DNA of 64,000 nucleotides from assembly GCA_030145305.1 (NCBI GenBank), contig JAQYVX010000001.1, positions 124,001 through 188,000 of the forward strand, written 5' to 3'. Source of the stretch: Halarcobacter sp. (lineage in GTDB: Bacteria; Campylobacterota; Campylobacteria; Campylobacterales; Arcobacteraceae). The stretch's first letter is position 1. Every line of letters begins with the position of its first letter. The translations under genes were made by a program, and so were the position numbers. Below are positions 58,547-64,000 of this stretch, in pieces. A model generated the notes under the pieces. It was not told the DNA's origin. It ran no database searches and saw nothing but the letters and a program-made list of their open reading frames with translations.

Positions 58547-59866
58547 TTACCAAGTAAATCTCTTTAAATAAATAAAACTAATGCTTTTATTCTTAAAATC
58601 ATATTCTGCGTGATTTGAATGATTATTTAAATAAGAACCCCTAAGACTAACAAAACTGCTGGCATTAAGATATTTTCTAAACTCTAGACCAGATTCTGAT
58701 AATCTATCTTTTCGTCTTGAACTAAAAGCAATACTTTCATCTTCATAATTCGTCATTTTATATCTAAAAAATGGGTCTAGACTCATACTATCATTTAATA
58801 TAAAAGTATAAGATAGGTTATTATCAAATACAATTTTATCTATATCTGTTCTATTAGATTTAAAGGCAATATTTTTTTGAAATCTTGAGAAAAAATTAAA
58901 ACCTGAGCTATAAAAAGTATTATAAAGTAGCTGATATGAAGAATAGTTCTTATCACTTTTATCTTCATCTTTATAAAAAAGTCTTTCAGCTTTTAATCCA
59001 ATCATATGATTTTTATTATAAAATTTTGTTTCCACTCCTACACCATCTAAATATTCTTTTGAAAGTTCATGTCCTGATTTATATTTTTGGAAAATAAGTC
59101 CTAGATAATAATTTTTGAAACTATCTTTAATAAGTATTCCAGGTTGATATGAATAGGCCTCAAAGTTTTCACTTTTTTCATTCAAAAATGTTTTTTTCAA
59201 ATATGAGAAATTGTTTTTAATAATAACATTTTCTGAACTTTTAAATTTTTTAATCAAATCTACATTGATATATTCAATATGGCTGGTATCACTTACTTTA
59301 TCATCACCTTGAGGTCCAAGATAAGTAAAATTTGGTAAGATATAATCTTGATTTGGCGCATCATTTACATTATCCATATAATTAAGAGAAAATAAAAATG
59401 TTGTGTTTATAAAAAAAAGTTTTTTATCTGCTTCTAAATAATTTAAATAAGTTTGAACTTCTTTTTTTAGATTATTAGATATGTCTTTTGATAAAAGTTT
59501 TTTTAAAGAAATAATTGAAGCTTGAGTATTTCCAGTAAGATATAAAAGCTTTGCTTGCTCAAATCTAATTTTAAGATTATTAGGTTCATTTATTAGAATT
59601 CTTTCATATGCTGCACTTGCCATACCAAATTTTTTGATTTTTATTGCAGAGTTAGCTAGATAATAATTAATCTTATTATTGGATAAGTCTTTCAAAAAAA
59701 GCTTTTTCAAAATATTATAAGACTTTTCATATTCTTTATTTTGAAAATATTCCTTTGACTTTTTATACTCAACATCAATGTATGTGTCGATATTGTCCAT
59801 TTTTTCTAAATTATTAGAAGAAGCAAGTGTAAAAAAAAATATAATTAGAAAAAAAATATTATGCAC
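58547..59866 (-). CDS. TPR plus outer-membrane beta-barrel protein
   Basis: A 439-residue exported protein: signal peptide (1-17, LASS), three TPR-like helical repeats (25-150; YFQNKEYEKSYNILKKL, AYERILINEPNNLKIRFEQA), then a beta-barrel of about 14 strands ending in SFIYLKRFTW. Such TPR-barrel proteins (surface lipoprotein assembly modifier type) sit in the outer membrane. It is upstream of and co-oriented with the FecR gene, suggesting a surface-signal unit with it. Confidence 0.8.
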   Translation of the reverse strand: MHNIFFLIIFFFTLASSNNLEKMDNIDTYIDVEYKKSKEYFQNKEYEKSYNILKKLFLKDLSNNKINYYLANSAIKIKKFGMASAAYERILINEPNNLKIRFEQAKLLYLTGNTQASIISLKKLLSKDISNNLKKEVQTYLNYLEADKKLFFINTTFLFSLNYMDNVNDAPNQDYILPNFTYLGPQGDDKVSDTSHIEYINVDLIKKFKSSENVIIKNNFSYLKKTFLNEKSENFEAYSYQPGILIKDSFKNYYLGLIFQKYKSGHELSKEYLDGVGVETKFYNKNHMIGLKAERLFYKDEDKSDKNYSSYQLLYNTFYSSGFNFFSRFQKNIAFKSNRTDIDKIVFDNNLSYTFILNDSMSLDPFFRYKMTNYEDESIAFSSRRKDRLSESGLEFRKYLNASSFVSLRGSYLNNHSNHAEYDFKNKSISFIYLKRFTW

Positions 59867-60124
59867 GTAAGTAACTCCAAATTTTTATTCTTACATTATA
59901 GCAAAAAATAATAATTATAAAGATATTTTATATCAATAAAAATATTAAGATAAATATGTTAATTTTTAATAATCTTTTTAATATCAATAAGATGTTAAAA
60001 TACAAGATATATAGAAATAGAAAATCATTTTTTATTCAATAGAATTTAAACTAATGATATTTAAATTCTTTTCTTTTCGTATAAAACTATTTAAAAACAC
60101 TATTTAAGGGATTTACAAAATCAA

Positions 60125-62089
60125 ATGGCATTAATAGACTTACAAAACATTTCAAAACAATATGACACAAAAGTTATTTTAAAAGAGGCAAACTTTACTT
60201 TAAATCAAGGGCAAAGAATTGCTGTAATTGGCCAAAATGGGCAAGGAAAGTCTACCTTATTTAAAATTATTACAGGACAAACAGAAATAGATTCAGGTGT
60301 TATTTCAATTGATAAATCAATAAAAATAGAGATGCTTGACCAACAACCAAAATTCTCCCCTAATTTATCAGTTCGAGATGCAATTGAGAATCAATTAACT
60401 CAGATTAAAGAAGCTAAAACTGAATATGAAGAGATTACAATAAAAGTTGTTAATGATTATGAAAATGAAGAACTTCTTCAAAGACAAAGTGAATTAGCAA
60501 CATTTATTGATTTCCATGATGCCTGGGATTTAGATAATATGATTGAAAGAGTTTTAAAAGAGTTTAAACTAAAAGAGTATGAATTCAAAGATGTAAATCT
60601 TTTAAGCGGAGGAGAACAAAGAAGAGTTAGTCTAGCAGGCTTACTTCTAAAAAAACCCGATGTTTTACTTTTAGATGAGCCTACTAACCACCTGGATGTT
60701 TATATGGTTGAGTTTTTAGAAGCTCTGCTAAAAAAGAGTAACTTTACACTTTTATTTATATCTCATGATAGATATTTTATTGATAATCTTGCAACTTTAG
60801 TTATAGAAGTGGAAGATGGAAATCTTAGAAAATTTGGTGGTGGATATTCTTCTTACTTAGAACAAAAACAACAACTTTTAGAAAATATGCAAAAAGATCA
60901 TCAAAATCTAATACGACTTTTTAAAAGAGAAGCTCACTGGATGCAACGTGGAGTTACAGCTAGAAGAAAAAGAAATGAAAGAAGAAAATCAGAATATCTT
61001 GATATTAAAAAAAGAGTTAAATCAAACCCTGGGCAACTAAAAAAAATGTCTGTGGAACTACAAAGAGAACAAAAATCATTTAATACTGATGAAAATTCAA
61101 AAATTCAAAATAGAAAAAAAATGCTTTTCGAACTTGAAGATATAACTATTTCTTTGGGGGATAAACTTCTAATAAAAGATTTTTCAGCAAGAATTTTACA
61201 AAAAGACACAATAGCAATTGTTGGACCTAATGGTACAGGAAAATCAACTATGCTAAAGATTTTTATGGAAAGATTAAAAATAGACCAAGGGAAATTTAAA
61301 AAAGGTGAATTTAAAGTTGGCTATTTTGATCAACAAAGAGAACTTTTAAGTGATGACTCAACTATTATGGATATTTTCTGTCCAATGGGTGGAGATAGCG
61401 TTGAGTTACAAGATGGACGAACACAACATGTATATGGATATCTTAAAAACTTTTTATTTCCAAGAGAATATTTAGATAAAAAAATTGGACTTCTTAGTGG
61501 TGGAGAAAAGAATAGAGTTGCACTTGCACTTTTATTTACACAAAAAATTGATTGTTTAGTTTTAGATGAACCTACAAATGATTTAGATATTCCAACAATA
61601 AATATTTTAGAAGAGTATTTACAAAACTTTCAAGGTGCTTTAATATTTGTATCTCATGATAGATATTTTGTAGATAAAATTGCTAAGAAACTCTTTGTTT
61701 TTAAAGGTGAAGATGGTCAAGTAATGGAAAGTTTTCAGCCATATACAGAATATTTAGAAATTGATAAAGAACTAAGAGAATTATCAGAATTAGAAAAAGA
61801 GATGAGTTCACAAATAAAAGTTGTACAAAAGACAGAAGTGTCAACTAAAAAAATAACAAAACTTTCTTATAAAGACCAAAGAGCTTATGACAATTTACCA
61901 AAAGAGCTTGAGGAACTTGAAGAAAAGATTGAAGAGATAAATAAATGCTTGGAAAACCCCTCTTGTTATGAACAAAAAGGGATAGTTGCAGTTTCAAAAG
62001 AGCTTGAGGAAACAGAGTCTATTTATGAAACAAAAGTAGAACATTTTTTAGAACTTGAAGAACTTGTAGAAAGCTTCAATATTAATTAG
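60125..62089 (+). CDS. uup: ABC-F family ATPase (Uup-like)
   Basis: A 654-residue soluble protein with two ABC domains: Walker A GQNGQGKST and GPNGTGKST, signatures LLSGGEQRRVSLAGL and LLSGGEKNRVALALL, and Walker B LLLDEPTNHLD and LVLDEPTNDLD. There is an inter-domain linker (250-320) and a C-terminal coiled coil (from about 560). ABC-F proteins act on ribosomes in translation; the coiled-coil tail fits Uup. The gene symbol is a best guess within the ABC-F group. Confidence 0.9.
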   Translation: MALIDLQNISKQYDTKVILKEANFTLNQGQRIAVIGQNGQGKSTLFKIITGQTEIDSGVISIDKSIKIEMLDQQPKFSPNLSVRDAIENQLTQIKEAKTEYEEITIKVVNDYENEELLQRQSELATFIDFHDAWDLDNMIERVLKEFKLKEYEFKDVNLLSGGEQRRVSLAGLLLKKPDVLLLDEPTNHLDVYMVEFLEALLKKSNFTLLFISHDRYFIDNLATLVIEVEDGNLRKFGGGYSSYLEQKQQLLENMQKDHQNLIRLFKREAHWMQRGVTARRKRNERRKSEYLDIKKRVKSNPGQLKKMSVELQREQKSFNTDENSKIQNRKKMLFELEDITISLGDKLLIKDFSARILQKDTIAIVGPNGTGKSTMLKIFMERLKIDQGKFKKGEFKVGYFDQQRELLSDDSTIMDIFCPMGGDSVELQDGRTQHVYGYLKNFLFPREYLDKKIGLLSGGEKNRVALALLFTQKIDCLVLDEPTNDLDIPTINILEEYLQNFQGALIFVSHDRYFVDKIAKKLFVFKGEDGQVMESFQPYTEYLEIDKELRELSELEKEMSSQIKVVQKTEVSTKKITKLSYKDQRAYDNLPKELEELEEKIEEINKCLENPSCYEQKGIVAVSKELEETESIYETKVEHFLELEELVESFNIN

Positions 62090-62123
62090 ATATAATATAA
62101 ATAATTAAAAAGGAATAAGATAA

Positions 62124-62567
62124 ATGAGCCTAAAAGAACAACTAAAAGAAGATTTAAAAACAGCTATGAGAGCAAAAGAAATTATTAGAAGAGATTGTAT
62201 TAGAGCAATTAATACTATGATTAAACAAATCGAAGTTGATGAAAGAAAAGAATTAAACGATAGTGATATTATCAAATTAATACAAAAAGGTATTAAACAA
62301 AGAGAAGAAGCAATTAGTCAATATAAAGATGCTTCAAGAGATGATTTAGTACAAAAAGAACAAGAACAAGTAGAAGTATTCAAAGAATATTTACCTACAC
62401 AAATTTCTGAACAAGAACTTGAAATAGGTATGAAAGAAATCATTGACCAAGTAGAAGCAACGTCAATGAAAGATATGGGAAAAGTAATGGGCCAAGCAAG
62501 TAAAAAATTTGCAGGTGTTGCTGATGGTAAAAGAATAAACGAAATGACTAAAAAATTATTAGGATAA
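62124..62567 (+). CDS. GatB/YqeY domain protein
   Basis: A 147-residue protein with the YqeY/GatB C-terminal fold: MRAKEIIRRDCIRAINTMI, QKGIKQREEAISQYKDA and MGKVMGQASKKFAGVADGKR. Related to tRNA amidotransferase tails but acting alone; role unclear. AAAAAGGAATAAGATAA precedes the ATG. It lies in a row with the ABC-F and GGDEF genes. Confidence 0.92.
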   Translation: MSLKEQLKEDLKTAMRAKEIIRRDCIRAINTMIKQIEVDERKELNDSDIIKLIQKGIKQREEAISQYKDASRDDLVQKEQEQVEVFKEYLPTQISEQELEIGMKEIIDQVEATSMKDMGKVMGQASKKFAGVADGKRINEMTKKLLG

Positions 62568-62586
62568 GTTCTAAAATAGGTTAAAC

Positions 62587-63846
62587 ATGGAATCAAAAAT
62601 AAATAAAATTGTAAAAGAAACACTTATTGGATTAAGTAACAAAGATATTCCCGCTACTCCAAATGAGTACCATAAAGAGTTTTGTAAAATTTCGAAAGTA
62701 TATAATTTTTCAGTAAAAGAGTGCGAACAATTTAAAGAACTTGTAAGTAAGCTTAGTGAAAATGAACAATTAGAAATAAAATCGAAAAATATAGATACCT
62801 TTGAAGACTTATTTCCAATTTTATTAAATAGAGTTTCAAAAGATAATATTCATACCCTATCTGAACTTTTTCAAAAGTCTATTACTCCTTCTATTAGTAT
62901 TGACCTTGATGAAGAAGTACAAAAATTCTCAGTCAAAATTGGGAATTCTCCTGCCCTACTTTTTGAAGAAGATATACAAAAAGAAATGCAAAAATTTATT
63001 ACAAAAAGATTTGAAGCAGATAAGAATATAGTTAAGAAAAAAACGTCTGATATTGCAAAACTATTAACTTTAATGGGACAATATTTCAATGACGCAATCC
63101 ACAGTAATGGGATAGGTTCAGACGAGGTATCAAGTATAAAATCTCAAATCCAATCTATTAATATAGAAGAAGAAGGGGCAAAAGATTTATCAAATTTACA
63201 AGATAAACTTATTAATGCTGCTATGTCTATTGAACAAGAGATGTCTACAGTTGGAGAAAAGTTAACAACAGGGAAATCAAGAGTAGAAACCTTAGAAATC
63301 AAAATCAAAAAACTTGAAAAAGAGTTAGATAAAACAAAACAAGAGAGTATTAAAGACCATTTAACAGGATTGTTAACTAGACGGGCATATGAAGAATCAA
63401 TCAAAAAAATTGAAAATGAATTTATAAGAAATAATACTCAATATGCTATTGTATTTTTTGATTTAGACCACTTTAAAAAAGTGAATGATACTTATGGACA
63501 TGAAGCTGGAGATATAATTTTATCAACCTTTGCAAAAGTTTTAAATAAAAACACTAGAGATTTGGATATTGTAGGAAGATATGGAGGTGAAGAATTTATT
63601 GCTGTTATTCACTTCAACCTAAAAAGAGAATTACTAAAATATTTAAAAAGAATCAAAACAATTATCAATGATAATAGCTTTATATATAAAAGCAAAAATA
63701 TCCACGTGACTTTTTCCGCTGGTGTTGCAGTTAGAAATGATCATAAAAGCTACGATAGCACAGTCCAAAAAGCTGATGTTCTTTTATATCAAGCAAAAGA
63801 AGCAGGTAGAAATAAAATTATTTTAGAAGATGGTACAGTAATCTAG
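62587..63846 (+). CDS. GGDEF-domain diguanylate cyclase
   Basis: A 419-residue cytosolic protein. The N-terminal 240 residues are helical and unassigned, ending in a coiled coil (about 205-255). The GGDEF domain (about 260-415) has FFDLDHFKKVNDTYGHEAGD and the active-site motif GGEEF, so it should make c-di-GMP. The window thus encodes both a c-di-GMP synthase and an HD-GYP phosphodiesterase. It lies 20 bp after the YqeY gene. Confidence 0.9.
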   Translation: MESKINKIVKETLIGLSNKDIPATPNEYHKEFCKISKVYNFSVKECEQFKELVSKLSENEQLEIKSKNIDTFEDLFPILLNRVSKDNIHTLSELFQKSITPSISIDLDEEVQKFSVKIGNSPALLFEEDIQKEMQKFITKRFEADKNIVKKKTSDIAKLLTLMGQYFNDAIHSNGIGSDEVSSIKSQIQSINIEEEGAKDLSNLQDKLINAAMSIEQEMSTVGEKLTTGKSRVETLEIKIKKLEKELDKTKQESIKDHLTGLLTRRAYEESIKKIENEFIRNNTQYAIVFFDLDHFKKVNDTYGHEAGDIILSTFAKVLNKNTRDLDIVGRYGGEEFIAVIHFNLKRELLKYLKRIKTIINDNSFIYKSKNIHVTFSAGVAVRNDHKSYDSTVQKADVLLYQAKEAGRNKIILEDGTVI

Positions 63847-63867
63847 TTTTGTAAGCTAGAAGAGCTT

Positions 63868-64000
63868 TTAAAATAATTTTTCTTGCCCAATTCTATATAG
63901 TGCAAAATCATATTTTATAGGGTCTTTTTTATTAAAAGACTTTAATTTTTCTGTTATTTCAATAGCTGATTTTAAATCATATGTTTTTCGTTTAAGTAAG
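63868..64000 (-). CDS. TIGR02757-type protein, C-terminal end (start beyond window)
   Basis: The minus strand is open from the right edge to a stop at 63868, coding for 43 residues: LKRKTYDLKSAIEITEKLK, then KKDPIKYDFALYRIGQEKLF. The DPxKYDFALxRIG ending is the hallmark of the TIGR02757/DUF2400 family of unknown function. Convergent with the GGDEF gene. Confidence 0.7.
   Translation of the reverse strand, partial: LLKRKTYDLKSAIEITEKLKSFNKKDPIKYDFALYRIGQEKLF

Overview
The window is AT-rich chromosomal DNA with Campylobacterota gene content, most like Arcobacteraceae (an inference from proteins such as a Fur-type regulator, FeoB with its Cys-rich partner, NhaD, and CHASE2-cyclase/FecR genes; there is no rRNA or tRNA in view to prove it).

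Region 1 (1-13 kb) is an iron block. A tight six-gene operon on the minus strand (HMA2-domain protein, ferritin-like protein, three small hydrophobic/YtxH-like proteins, and the N-terminus of a P1B-type ATPase that runs off the left edge) resembles gene clusters that build ferrosomes (membrane-bounded iron stores). It sits next to fur and a 44-residue membrane protein. Further right is a feo operon: a small Cys-rich FeoB-associated protein, an ABC exporter pair, feoA, feoB, a small periplasmic protein and a DUF4198 protein. A shared 15-bp motif (TGATA-5N-TATCA type, one copy a perfect 9-1-9 palindrome) precedes these units and defines a probable local Fur regulon.

Region 2 (13-29.5 kb) is mostly housekeeping: sfsA, alpha/beta hydrolases, a dicarboxylate symporter, a double nitroreductase, a NYN protein, cspA with a structured leader, an EamA transporter, an alanine-dehydrogenase-like enzyme, a two-component system bracketed by two paralogous small exported proteins, msrA and an acyl-ACP thioesterase. 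Convergent gene pairs are often separated by strong bidirectional hairpin terminators.

Region 3 (29.5-44.6 kb) is the accessory island and the main discovery: a chromosomal integron with a truncated integrase gene (44210-44572, only the N-terminal third) and two cassette arrays, both reading leftwards. Array A starts at 43.9 kb beside the integrase. Array B starts at 33.8 kb behind a second, almost identical 260-bp copy of the attI/promoter segment whose integrase is missing. I located seven attC sites by their paired core sequences and central hairpins, plus two degenerate ones. Three cassettes have core sites that match exactly at both ends, as expected for circular cassettes captured by IntI. 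Cassettes carry a split HipA-like kinase/HIRAN pair, an AbiJ-like protein, monooxygenases, an AraC-led oxidoreductase set, a RelE/RHH toxin-antitoxin pair plus an antitoxin pseudogene, cold-shock-domain proteins, a K+ channel and unknowns. Three copies of a divergent module (small coiled-coil protein / XRE regulator with palindromic operators) lie at the distal ends of the arrays. A 90-bp duplication of the thioesterase 5' end and a perfect 19-bp palindrome mark the array B boundary.

Region 4 (44.7-64 kb) returns to core genes: guaA, nadB-nhaD, an LptM-like lipoprotein, aspC, a CDF transporter, a rhodanese, then a signalling cluster (class II cyclic-nucleotide phosphodiesterase-GAF-HD-GYP fusion, CHASE2 adenylate cyclase, FecR protein, TPR/beta-barrel protein), followed by an ABC-F ATPase, a YqeY protein, a GGDEF protein and the end of a TIGR02757-type gene.
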